A DNA stretch of 64,000 nt, from the NCBI GenBank assembly GCA_013388635.1, contig JACAEX010000043.1, forward strand, positions 62,001-126,000, in the 5' to 3' direction. Source of the stretch: Syntrophaceae bacterium (lineage in GTDB: Bacteria > Desulfobacterota > BSN033 > UBA1163). The notes under the pieces were generated by a model. The model worked only from the letters and a program-made list of their open reading frames with translations, had not been told where the DNA came from and searched no databases. The position numbers were made by a program, and so were the translations under genes. Position 1 is the stretch's first letter. Each line of letters starts with the position of its first letter. Shown here piece by piece: positions 18,037 through 26,074 of this stretch.

Positions 18037-19437
18037 CTATTTTTTAGGGGCTGCAGGAACCTCTTTTTTGGCTGGTGCCGGAGCTTCCTTCTTCGGCACG
18101 GAGACCTTCTTCTTGTAATACCGGAGGAGGCGTTGCTCAGCAATCCTGGCTGCCTCTTTGGGTGACTTTCCTCTCACGCAGACATCCCCGATCAGATCGA
18201 CGACCACATATTCTGCCATCGCTGCAGCAGAAGCCGGCCCCTCGGGCCCTTCATATCCGTTCCAGAGCATATTGGCAATGCAGTCTCTGAAGGGGGTGAT
18301 CTTGGGATCGCTCGTCCAGATCGGCAGTTTCTTATAGTCCTTCAAGCTTGGGCCCACATAACCGATCATCGCATTGATCCAGGGCGCGGCCTGAGGCTCC
18401 TCCAACATGAACATCAGGTAATGTTTGCAGGCATTCGGGAATCGGGTGTACTTAAAGATGAATGCCTGGTTGAAGAGGTGGAGTTCAGTCGGCTTTCCGA
18501 CCGGTCCGATGGGCATGTTCACATGGTTCATGTCGTTTGCGATCTCGGGCCATTTGCCTTTTGCCGCCGCATAGATGCTGATGCCGTTTGTGGTGACCGA
18601 GATCTCACCGGCCAGGAAGGCCTTGTTGTTATGGGGGTCAAGCCAGGAGGCTGTCCCGGGGATGAGGGTATCGTAGAGCTCTCTGACCGCCTCCAGGGCA
18701 TTCCAGGTTTCGGGTGAATTGATGACCACATTCGCATCCTTATCCACGCACTTCCCACCAAAGGCCCAGAGCCAGTGGTGGGTCCAGTTGTTTCCATCGC
18801 CCACGGCATGTCCGAGGGCAAATCCTGGCGGATGACCTTTCTCCTTCAGTTTCTTACACATCTTGATAAATTCGAAGATATTGCTCGGCGGCTTTTCATA
18901 GCCCACCTCTTTGACCCAGCTCTCCCGGTAGTTGATGCAGTTCACCGGGCCACCCATGGGGATGGCGATCCAGCGGTTGGTCCTTGGGTTGATCGCATAT
19001 TTATAGCAGACAGGCTCCCATCCTCCGTATTTTTTGCCCAGGTAGGTGGCGATGTCCGTGACATCGAGAAGCTTATCCGGGTAGAGATGGGGGTCATCGT
19101 GCCATCCGAGGACGATGTCGTGTCCCGCACCCACTGAGGCAGCCATGGCAGCCTTTGGCCTCACATCCTCCCAGCTGATGTATTCGGTCATCACCTTGCA
19201 GCCAGTCGTCTCCTCCCATTTCTTGGTGTTCTTGTTCCACAGATCCTTGTCGCCCTGGACGAAGACCTCCCAGCGCAGGACTCGCAAGACCGCATCCTTC
19301 TCAGGCTTCAGCGGAGGAGGTTCAACGCCTTTCTGCGCCACCGATTCAAACGGGAGCGAAGCCAGTCCAGCCCCAGCGATTCCAACTGCCGTGCTTTTAA
19401 GAAAATCCCTCCTTGTCAGTCCGTTCTTCTCTTTCAT
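18037..19437 (-). CDS. Extracellular solute-binding protein, family 1, Tat-exported
   Basis: A 466-residue protein with a twin-arginine signal (TRRDFLKSTAVGIAGAGLAS), implying folded export. The body contains the carbohydrate-receptor features LRWEVFVQGDKDLWNKNTKKWEETTGCKV and a long middle with FALGHAVGDGNNWTHHWLWAFGG. It is the receptor of the UgpABCE-like importer behind it. The C-terminus is odd: after RYYKKK it has a low-complexity Lys/Ala/Pro tail (PKKEAPAPAKKEVPAAPKK) that family-1 receptors usually lack; it may be a flexible surface tether or simply a repeat expansion. The ligand is probably a sugar or sugar acid. Confidence 0.92.
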   Translation of the reverse strand: MKEKNGLTRRDFLKSTAVGIAGAGLASLPFESVAQKGVEPPPLKPEKDAVLRVLRWEVFVQGDKDLWNKNTKKWEETTGCKVMTEYISWEDVRPKAAMAASVGAGHDIVLGWHDDPHLYPDKLLDVTDIATYLGKKYGGWEPVCYKYAINPRTNRWIAIPMGGPVNCINYRESWVKEVGYEKPPSNIFEFIKMCKKLKEKGHPPGFALGHAVGDGNNWTHHWLWAFGGKCVDKDANVVINSPETWNALEAVRELYDTLIPGTASWLDPHNNKAFLAGEISVTTNGISIYAAAKGKWPEIANDMNHVNMPIGPVGKPTELHLFNQAFIFKYTRFPNACKHYLMFMLEEPQAAPWINAMIGYVGPSLKDYKKLPIWTSDPKITPFRDCIANMLWNGYEGPEGPASAAAMAEYVVVDLIGDVCVRGKSPKEAARIAEQRLLRYYKKKVSVPKKEAPAPAKKEVPAAPKK

Positions 19438-19569
19438 AGCCTTTCACCTCCTTCAAAGGTTCTCCTCACCAAACCGAACTTCGCCATAGCCAGTCACAAT
19501 GAAAAACTTTCCCTCGGTCCCACCTCCTTTCGTTGTGATGGAAAAGAACCTCCAGAATCTACACGGCCT

Positions 19570-19598
19570 ATTAAACCCCCTTTTCTTGTCAATGTCAA
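19570..19598 (-). promoter_or_regulatory. Sigma-70-type promoter upstream of the sugar-binding protein gene
   Basis: On the minus strand TTGACA (19593-19598) is followed by exactly 17 nt and TTTAAT (19570-19575), 5/6 to the -10 consensus. A second TTGACA is tandem to the first (19587-19592). The box touches the end of the gfo gene, so the ABC operon can be transcribed apart from ilvD and gfo. The rest of the 157-nt gap to the binding-protein gene holds only its ribosome site (AAGGAGGTGAAAGG). Confidence 0.6.
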
Positions 19599-20608
19599 TA
19601 TCGGCGGTTTTCATTGGCGGACCGGTAGGCATCATCCACCAGCTTCAAGGTCTTGAGGTTGTCGAGAGGATCGGTTTCAAAGGGCTTTCCGGTTCGCAGA
19701 CACTCCACGAAGTGAGAGATGGCATGGTCGTACGAGCTCTGATAGGCCTCATCGAGATCGAAACAGACCGTCTCGTTCGTCTCCCCGGCAATGCTCAGTG
19801 TGTCGTTCTCAAAGAGAATGCTCGCACGATCGCCAATCAGCTCCAACCGGTCTCTCGGAAGGGGTGGAGCACCGGCCGCTGAGAAGTTTCCCGAAACCGT
19901 ACCAATAGCCCCTCCTTCAGCCTTGAGCATGATGAGCGCAACATCCTCGCCGATCACCTCAGGGCTGATCCGGCTGATCCTCGCGCTGACCACGCTCATC
20001 TCCCCGACCAGAAAACGGGCAGTGTCCAGATGATGGATGAGAAGTTCCAAGATGAGAAAGCGATCCATCTTTGCCATAAAAGGCTGCCTCTCCAGAGCAA
20101 AGGGTCTTCCACTCTCCGCCCTTGTCAGGAGGCCTGAGCTCCTCGTTGAGAATCGAAATTCGCTGATCGGCCCGGTCTTCCCTTCAGCCATCCAGCAGCC
20201 TGCCTGTCGGTATTGGGGTCGGAATCGCCAGTTCTCATGAACCATAAATCTTACTCTCTGACCGATCTCTGCCACCAATGCCTCGGCCTCCCTCAAGGTC
20301 GGAGCCATCGGCTTCTGACAGAGGATGTGAATGCCGCGCTCAGCTGCCATCTTGGCAAATCGGGCGTGGGCTTCCACAGCCACGGCAATGTCAAGGGCGT
20401 CGGGCCTCTCTCGGTCGAGCATCTCTTCGATATCGGAATAAACCCTTGGAATGTTAAATTCCGTTGCTCGAATATTGGCCTTATCCAGATTTCGATTATA
20501 GAGGGCCACCACTTCAACCCCGGAGGCACGAGACCAGGCGATCAGATGATGCCGGGTCACCATCCCGGCCCCGGCTATGGCAACTCTGAGTTTTCTGACA
20601 TTCGTCAT
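19595..20608 (-). CDS. Gfo/Idh/MocA family NAD(P)-dependent oxidoreductase
   Basis: A 337-residue protein with the Rossmann start RVAIAGAGMVTRHHLIAWSRA, the DALDIAVAVEAHARFAKMAAE region and CQKPMA, which contains the Lys-Pro of the EKP/QKP catalytic motif. The C-terminal alpha/beta domain carries HHLDTARFLVGE near residue 192. These enzymes oxidise sugars, inositols or sugar acids. It lies between ilvD/edd and the sugar ABC operon, consistent with the first oxidation of the imported sugar. Confidence 0.92.
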   Translation of the reverse strand: MTNVRKLRVAIAGAGMVTRHHLIAWSRASGVEVVALYNRNLDKANIRATEFNIPRVYSDIEEMLDRERPDALDIAVAVEAHARFAKMAAERGIHILCQKPMAPTLREAEALVAEIGQRVRFMVHENWRFRPQYRQAGCWMAEGKTGPISEFRFSTRSSGLLTRAESGRPFALERQPFMAKMDRFLILELLIHHLDTARFLVGEMSVVSARISRISPEVIGEDVALIMLKAEGGAIGTVSGNFSAAGAPPLPRDRLELIGDRASILFENDTLSIAGETNETVCFDLDEAYQSSYDHAISHFVECLRTGKPFETDPLDNLKTLKLVDDAYRSANENRRY

Positions 20609-20651
20609 ATCCTCCGTCTCCTCAAAAAAGGGAAATGGGGCAGAGGACTTC

Positions 20652-22379
20652 TTAATACTCCGTATAAGCGCCCTTGCTGGCCGGAGCCGCAGATTGAGTA
20701 TACCGTTTCAATACCCCGGACCGGCGGGGAAATTCTGGCATCTTCCAGCGTTGCCTCCTTTTGTGAAGGTTCTCCTCGACCTTTTCTGGGCTCATGGGAG
20801 TGCCCTGAATTCCGACCACCTCCAACCTCCTCTGAGGGATGTCTATCCTTATCAGATCGCCATTCTCAACCAGAGCAATCGGGCCACCCCGGGCTGCTTC
20901 TGGACAGACATGACCAATGCATGGGCCCCTTGTCGCACCCGAGTACCTTCCGTCGGTGATGAGAGCAGTGGTCTTCGAGAGCAGGGGGTCTGCGGCCAGC
21001 GCCTCTGTCGTGGCAAGCATCTCCGGCATCCCCGTTCCTCTCGGCCCTTCATAACGGATGATGATCACATCCCCGGGTTTGATCTTCTTCTGGAGAACAG
21101 CGGCCAGGGCCTCTTCTTCCCGGTCGAAGACAATTGCTGGGCCTGTATGGACCAACATCTCCTTTGCCACAGCTGAAAACTTGATCACCGCACCTTCAGG
21201 AGCCAGACTTCCCTTGAGAACGGCAATCGACCCTTTTAGAGAGGCATTCTTCGCCTGCCGGATGACATCCTCCCGGCTCAGTTTATGATTTCTCAGCCAT
21301 CCCTCGTTCCTCTCAAAGAAGCCCTCCTTCTTTAAATCCTCCAAATTCTCTTTCAGCGTCTTTCCTGTAACGGTTAAGACATCGAGGTTCAAGAGATCCC
21401 GGATCTCCCATTGGACTCGAGGAATCCCTCCTGCAAACCAGAAGAGCTCGGTCAGAAATCTTCCGCTGGGCTGGATATCGGTGAGGTAGGGAACGCTCCG
21501 GTTGGCCTTCTCGAAATCGTCGCAGGTGATCTCAATGCCGAGCTCGTGGCCGATCGCCGGAAGGTGAAGCAAGGCATTGGTCGATCCGGCAATGGCCGCA
21601 TGAACCTTGATCGCATTAAGAAAGGCCTCTCGGGTCAGGATGTCTGAAACCCGGATCCCTCTCTCTGCCAGTTCCATAACCCTCTGGCCTGCCTTTCGCG
21701 CATATCGGTAAATCTCCCGTAGGGTCGCGGGGATGAGCGCCGCTCCAGGAAGGGCCATTCCTAAGGCCTCGGACATGCACTGCATGGTGCTGGCCGTCCC
21801 CATGAACTGGCAGGCACCCGAGCTCGGATCGCACGACAGGATATAGGGCCTGGCCTCCTCTTTTGATACCCTTCCCTGTTTATATCCTGAGGTAATCTCT
21901 CCGCTCTTAGCGGAATGGGTCATATCCGGACCTAAGCGGGCACTTCCTCCCGGGATATGGAGGGCCGGGATATTGATCCGGGAGGCGGCCATCAGATGTG
22001 CAGGGATCGCCTTATCACAGGAGGAGACGAGAACGATCCCATCCCAGGGCAAGACCGCAGCATGGACCTCGACCATTTCGCAGATGATCTCCCTGGAAAG
22101 GAGGATATAGTTCATCCCATCGTGACCCATGGCCCAGCCATCGCAGATGTCCGTCACATGGAACTCCGAAGGTTTTCCTCCGCCCTGATAAACGCCCTTT
22201 GAGACCTCCTGAGAGATCGAATCGAGATGAAAACTGCCCGCGTGGCTGTGGCCGAAGACGTCGTCGATCAATATCTGTGGCCGCTCGAGATCCTCCTCGG
22301 ACCAGTCCATCCCGCACCGCAAGGTATCGATCTGAAGCCAGTTCTCCCGAAATGGTCTCCCTCTCTGTTGAATCGCCAT
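20652..22379 (-). CDS. IlvD/Edd family dehydratase, probably a sugar-acid dehydratase
   Basis: A 575-residue protein with the Fe-S cluster cysteines in DICDGWAMGHDGM, SSCDKAIPAHLMAA and SSGACQFMGTAST, the ligands of the [2Fe-2S]/[4Fe-4S] dehydratases. The start at 22379 is used because GGGGAGG precedes it; the track ORF adds 15 residues. IlvD makes 2-oxo acids for branched-chain amino acids, but sugar-acid dehydratases (xylonate, arabinonate, gluconate) share the fold. The neighbours (Gfo/Idh/MocA, sugar ABC, UxaA, KDG-type aldolase) favour a sugar-acid role; no ilvB/C genes are near. Confidence 0.9.
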   Translation of the reverse strand: MAIQQRGRPFRENWLQIDTLRCGMDWSEEDLERPQILIDDVFGHSHAGSFHLDSISQEVSKGVYQGGGKPSEFHVTDICDGWAMGHDGMNYILLSREIICEMVEVHAAVLPWDGIVLVSSCDKAIPAHLMAASRINIPALHIPGGSARLGPDMTHSAKSGEITSGYKQGRVSKEEARPYILSCDPSSGACQFMGTASTMQCMSEALGMALPGAALIPATLREIYRYARKAGQRVMELAERGIRVSDILTREAFLNAIKVHAAIAGSTNALLHLPAIGHELGIEITCDDFEKANRSVPYLTDIQPSGRFLTELFWFAGGIPRVQWEIRDLLNLDVLTVTGKTLKENLEDLKKEGFFERNEGWLRNHKLSREDVIRQAKNASLKGSIAVLKGSLAPEGAVIKFSAVAKEMLVHTGPAIVFDREEEALAAVLQKKIKPGDVIIIRYEGPRGTGMPEMLATTEALAADPLLSKTTALITDGRYSGATRGPCIGHVCPEAARGGPIALVENGDLIRIDIPQRRLEVVGIQGTPMSPEKVEENLHKRRQRWKMPEFPRRSGVLKRYTQSAAPASKGAYTEY

Positions 22380-22446
22380 ACGCTTTACCTCCCCGGGAAG
22401 AAGATTCAGCCAGAATCCTATCAAATATTTTCTCCTGAATCAATCG

Positions 22447-22463
22447 ATTTCGTGCAGCGAAAT
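22447..22463. promoter_or_regulatory. Inverted repeat in the divergent ilvD/uxaA intergenic region
   Basis: ATTTCG-N5-CGAAAT lies midway in the 126-nt gap between two divergent catabolic operons. It is a good position and size for a shared operator, but no regulator gene lies next to it. Confidence 0.35.
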
Positions 22464-22505
22464 TTATGGCATTTCTACCAAAATTCTTGTATATATGGAA
22501 AGAGT

Positions 22506-22811
22506 ATGAAGCCAATCGATGCCGACAGAAAAATCATTCTGAGCCATCCCACGGACAACGTCGCCACTGCAAAATCTGAGATCCAACCTGAGACGATCCT
22601 TTTCTTACCAAAGGGAAGAAAGATTGAGGTAAGGGAGGAGATTCCGTTCGGTCATAAGGTCTGCCTCCGGACGATACCAAAGGGAGGCCCTGTGATCAAA
22701 TACGGCGAGCGCATCGGGAGGGCGATTCGAACAATCCGGCCTGGAGAGTTGGTCCACATCCATAATGTGGTGGGCGAGCGGGGAAAGAGTCAAAGTAAAA
22801 ATAAAGGTTAA
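22506..22811 (+). CDS. UxaA family, N-terminal SAF-domain subunit (altronate dehydratase-like small chain)
   Basis: A 101-residue protein. After a short leader it has the SAF/antifreeze-like pattern DNVATAKSEIQPE...KIEVREEIPFGHKVCLRTIPKGGPVIKYGERIGRAIRTI, ending with GELVHIHNV, as in the N-terminal domain of altronate/galactarate dehydratases. The ORF in the track begins 93 codons too early; the ATG at 22506 has GGAAAG before it. It is 23 nt upstream of the large chain. Together they form a split UxaA-type enzyme that dehydrates a sugar acid to a 2-keto-3-deoxy acid. Confidence 0.9.
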   Translation: MKPIDADRKIILSHPTDNVATAKSEIQPETILFLPKGRKIEVREEIPFGHKVCLRTIPKGGPVIKYGERIGRAIRTIRPGELVHIHNVVGERGKSQSKNKG

Positions 22812-22834
22812 GGTTAAGATTGAGGTCCAGGAAA

Positions 22835-23992
22835 ATGAATTTTCTGGGCTATAAACGACCGGATGGAAAGGTTGGGGTGAGGAACCACATCGCCATCATT
22901 CCATCGGTCGTCTGTGCAAGCGAAGTCTGTATCGCGATTGCCAGGAAGGTGAAGGGCACAGTGGCGATCCCCCATCCCCATGGCTGTGCCCAGTTGCCCT
23001 TTGACGCTGAGCAGACAGCGAGGACTTTAATCGGCGTTGGCAAAAATCCCAATGTGGCAGCCGTTCTGGTCATCGGCCTGGGATGCGAAGTTGTCGATCC
23101 CTTCCTGATCGCCTCCAAGATCGCAGAGTCAGACAAGTTGGTTAAGAGTCTGATCATCCAGGAGGTCGGAGGAACCCTGAAAACGGTAAAAGAAGGGACC
23201 AGGATGGCCAGAGCGATGTGGTCAGAGGCGTCTCGTTTCAAGAGGGAAAGGGTGGATCTGGATTCATTGATCCTTGGCGTGGAGTGCGGAGGTTCAGATG
23301 CCTGTTCCGGTCTTTCGGCCAATCCAGCCCTCGGCGTGGCCAGCGATCTCTTGATCAAAGAGGGCGGAACCGTCATCCTCTCAGAAACGACGGAGAGCAT
23401 CGGAGCCGAACATATCCTGGCGAAGAGGGCGATCAATAAGAAGGTGAAGGAGAGAATCCTGGAGATCGTGAGACGGACGGAGAGTCGGGCGCTTAATCTC
23501 GGGCTTGACATCGGAAAGGCGAACCCGGCACCCGGCAACATCAGGGGCGGGATCACCACTCTGGAAGAGAAGTCCCTCGGATGCATATTGAAAGGCGGAA
23601 GCAGCAGGATCATGGAAGTCCTTGAGTATGCGGAAGCCCCGGCTCAAAAAGGTCTCGTCCTCATGGATACCCCTGGACATGACGCCGAATCTGTCACGGG
23701 ATTGATCGCAGGGGGTGCGCAGATCATTGCCTTTACAACGGGTCGCGGAACCCCTGTGGGATCTCCCATTGCTCCGGTCATCAAGATATCGACCAATTCC
23801 CACCTCTATTCGAAGATGAAGGACAATATCGATATCGACGCCGGTGAGATCATCACAGGGGACAAGACGGTTCAGGAGGTGGGAGAGAAGATCTTCAGGG
23901 AGGTTCTAAGGGTTGCCTCGGGAAGGTTGACCAAGAGCGAAATCCTGGGCCATCGGGAATTTGCGATCAACCGGATCGGTCCCTCTTTTTAA
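22835..23992 (+). CDS. UxaA family, large catalytic chain (altronate dehydratase-like)
   Basis: A 385-residue protein starting FLGYKRPDGKVGVRNHIAIIPSVVC, the hallmark of the C-terminal UxaA domain. Conserved Cys and His appear in IPHPHGCAQLPFD, IGLGCEVVDP and GVECGGSDACSGLSANPALG, which are the Fe or metal ligands of the family. The ATG at 22835 is preferred over the TTG at 22820. It acts with the SAF subunit just upstream and is followed by a KDG-aldolase family gene, a coherent dehydrate-then-cleave pathway for a hexonate. Confidence 0.92.
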   Translation: MNFLGYKRPDGKVGVRNHIAIIPSVVCASEVCIAIARKVKGTVAIPHPHGCAQLPFDAEQTARTLIGVGKNPNVAAVLVIGLGCEVVDPFLIASKIAESDKLVKSLIIQEVGGTLKTVKEGTRMARAMWSEASRFKRERVDLDSLILGVECGGSDACSGLSANPALGVASDLLIKEGGTVILSETTESIGAEHILAKRAINKKVKERILEIVRRTESRALNLGLDIGKANPAPGNIRGGITTLEEKSLGCILKGGSSRIMEVLEYAEAPAQKGLVLMDTPGHDAESVTGLIAGGAQIIAFTTGRGTPVGSPIAPVIKISTNSHLYSKMKDNIDIDAGEIITGDKTVQEVGEKIFREVLRVASGRLTKSEILGHREFAINRIGPSF

Positions 23993-24000
23993 AAACATAA

Positions 24001-24130
24001 ATTCGAAGCACAAAATCCGAATTTCGAAACAAATTCAGATCGCCAGAATTCAAAGTGATAAATTGATATTGGTTTTGGAAATTTGAACATTTGGATTTTG
24101 AATTAGTTTCGATATTCGAATTTCGAAATC
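24001..24130. repeat. AT-rich imperfect palindromic intergenic element
   Basis: Arms CGAATTTCGAAACAAATTCA (24018-24037) and its complement at 24099-24118 match at 18 of 20 positions. The 14-mer TTCGAAACAAATTC recurs exactly on the other strand at 59366-59379, so both belong to one dispersed family. The element fills nearly all of the gap between uxaA and the aldolase gene. It has no ORF and looks MITE- or REP-like. Confidence 0.7.
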
Positions 24131-24150
24131 TCTCTTTATAAGGAGCCCTC

Positions 24151-25056
24151 ATGTTCAAGCCTGAAGGCATTTATGTGGCGATGATGACCCCTTTTGAAGG
24201 CGGAAGGATTAACGAAGCCGTCGTCCGCCAGATGGTAGACTTCGTCATAGAGAGAGGGGTTCATGGAATCTTCCCGGTCGGCTCCGTGGGCGAATTTGTC
24301 CACCTCGGTTTTGAGGAGAAGGTCTTTCTCATGCAGATCGTCCATGATCAAGCACGGGGAAGGGTCCCTGTGACGCCTGGAATCACCTCCACCCGTCCGG
24401 AAGACTCCATCCGTCTTGCCAAAAAGGCCCGAGAGATCGGTTGCGAGGCTGTGGTGATCGCTCCTCCTTACTACTATCCTCTCAGTCAGGAAAATATGGA
24501 GCGCTACTTTGAGACGGTGAGCGATGCGATCGATCTTCCGATCATCCTCTACAACATCCCGCTCTTCGCCCCTCCGATCGGTACCGATCTGGTCGAACGC
24601 CTCTCTCGTCGGAAGAACATCGTCGCTATGAAGGACTCCAGTGGGAGCATGGTCGATCTTCTCCACTACATGGACAAGGTCCGGTTAATCGGAGAGGACC
24701 TCTCCTTTCTGGTGGGCCGGGAGGATATCCTCTTCCCTGCCTTGATGGTGGGAGCAAAGGGATGTATGACCGCCACATCAGGCATTCTTCCGGAGATCAT
24801 GGTCGGGATTTACAACGCCTGGCGAGACGGTGATTATGAGAAAGCCAGAGAGCTTCAGCTCTCCATCCTCTTGCTGATTCGCGCAATGTTCTCGGTTCCA
24901 TTCCCCCTTGGATTTAAGACCGCCCTCGAAGTCAGGGGATTTAAAATGGGCCCGCCTCAACAGCCCCTCTCCGATGCGGAGTATTCTCGGTTTGCGGAAA
25001 CAAAGAACCGCATCCAAGAGATCATGAAAGTAATCCTCCATGGTCTAAATTCTTAA
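24151..25056 (+). CDS. DapA/NanA family aldolase (2-keto-3-deoxy sugar acid aldolase-like)
   Basis: A 301-residue (beta/alpha)8 protein. It shows GIFPVGSVGEFVHL near residue 40 (GTTGE-type motif), the catalytic Tyr in LYNIPLFAPP and the Schiff-base Lys in IVAMKDSSGS near residue 158. Dihydrodipicolinate synthase would normally be with lysine genes; here the gene follows the UxaA pair, so a 2-keto-3-deoxygluconate-type aldolase or a related sugar-acid lyase is more likely. It has an AAGGAG ribosome site. An antisense 176-aa ORF across it is a shadow. Confidence 0.9.
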   Translation: MFKPEGIYVAMMTPFEGGRINEAVVRQMVDFVIERGVHGIFPVGSVGEFVHLGFEEKVFLMQIVHDQARGRVPVTPGITSTRPEDSIRLAKKAREIGCEAVVIAPPYYYPLSQENMERYFETVSDAIDLPIILYNIPLFAPPIGTDLVERLSRRKNIVAMKDSSGSMVDLLHYMDKVRLIGEDLSFLVGREDILFPALMVGAKGCMTATSGILPEIMVGIYNAWRDGDYEKARELQLSILLLIRAMFSVPFPLGFKTALEVRGFKMGPPQQPLSDAEYSRFAETKNRIQEIMKVILHGLNS

Positions 25057-25122
25057 TCCCCGGAGTGCACCTTCTGTTTTTCCTTCCTGAAAGCAGCTGG
25101 GTCTGACAGTTACGAAGGAGGA

Positions 25123-25971
25123 TTACTTCTTCAGGGCGGCCATGAGTTTGGCATGTTCTCCTTCGAGCATGCCGTAGGTATGTTTTGGCTCAGGAAATCT
25201 CCCTGCCCTCACCTCTTCCGCATAGGTCTCGAGGGCCTTCAATGTCTCCTCTCCCAAGTTGGCATACCTCTTCACGAACTTTGCGGTAAAGGCCTGGAAG
25301 ATTCCCAGGATGTCACTGACGATCATGAGCTGACCATCCGCATCGGCTCCAGCCCCGATACTGTAAACCGGGATGGTCAATACATCCCGGATGATCTTGC
25401 AGACCTCCTGGGGAACAGCCTCCACAAGCAGGGAAAAGGCCCCGGCCTTCTCGACCGCCTTCGCATCCTCGATCAGGTCTATCGCAGCCTCAGCCGTACG
25501 GCCCTGGGCCTTGAACCCGCCAAGCTGACCCGAACTCTGAGGGGTCAAACCGATATGGCCCATCACCAGCATCCCCCCATCTGAGATCGCCCTGATCTGG
25601 GCACAGACCCTTTGGCCTCCCTCCAGCTTGATCGCATCGACCCTCGCCTCTTTAAAGAAACGACCAGCATTTCGAACCGCCTCATCCGCATTCACCTGAT
25701 AGGAGAGAAAGGGCATATCACCGATCACAAAGGTATTGGGAGCCCCTCGCCGAACTGCCTCGGAATGGTAGATGCATTGATCCATGGTGACCGGAATGGT
25801 GCCTTCATAACCGTAGATGCACATGCCCAGAGAATCGCCTACGAGAATCATATCCATCCCTGCTTTTTCCGCAAACTGGGCGGTCCAGTAATCGTAGGCC
25901 GTCACCCAGACCGCTTTCTTCCCAGATTCCTTCATGCTCTGAAGATCGAACCGGGTCAGCTTCGTTTTCAT
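25123..25971 (-). CDS. panB: 3-methyl-2-oxobutanoate hydroxymethyltransferase (PanB)
   Basis: A 282-residue protein with all PanB landmarks: MILVGDSLGMCIYGYEGTIPVTMD (Mg-binding Asp), IKLEGG, VMGHIGLTPQS, LLVEAVPQEV (catalytic Glu) and IGAGADADGQLMIVSDILGIF. It transfers a hydroxymethyl group from methylene-THF to ketoisovalerate in pantothenate synthesis in the cytoplasm. It stands alone, without panC or panD. It is convergent with the aldolase gene and divergent from the radical SAM gene. Confidence 0.95.
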   Translation of the reverse strand: MKTKLTRFDLQSMKESGKKAVWVTAYDYWTAQFAEKAGMDMILVGDSLGMCIYGYEGTIPVTMDQCIYHSEAVRRGAPNTFVIGDMPFLSYQVNADEAVRNAGRFFKEARVDAIKLEGGQRVCAQIRAISDGGMLVMGHIGLTPQSSGQLGGFKAQGRTAEAAIDLIEDAKAVEKAGAFSLLVEAVPQEVCKIIRDVLTIPVYSIGAGADADGQLMIVSDILGIFQAFTAKFVKRYANLGEETLKALETYAEEVRAGRFPEPKHTYGMLEGEHAKLMAALKK

Positions 25972-26074
25972 CTCTCCCTCCTCAACTTTTTTTTACAAAC
26001 TTAAAACGTTGCGTATCCTCTGATCACAAATGGACAGCCTGACTCCAATTTATTATACTTGATTTCATAAGATT

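Noticed and set aside
20652-22379. True IlvD of branched-chain amino acid synthesis
   Set aside because: No ilvB, ilvC or ilvE is near and the context is sugar-acid uptake and oxidation, so only the family name is used.
24136-24666. 176-aa minus-strand ORF opposite the aldolase gene
   Set aside because: The plus-strand frame has clear DapA-family motifs; the antisense frame has none and is a codon-bias shadow.
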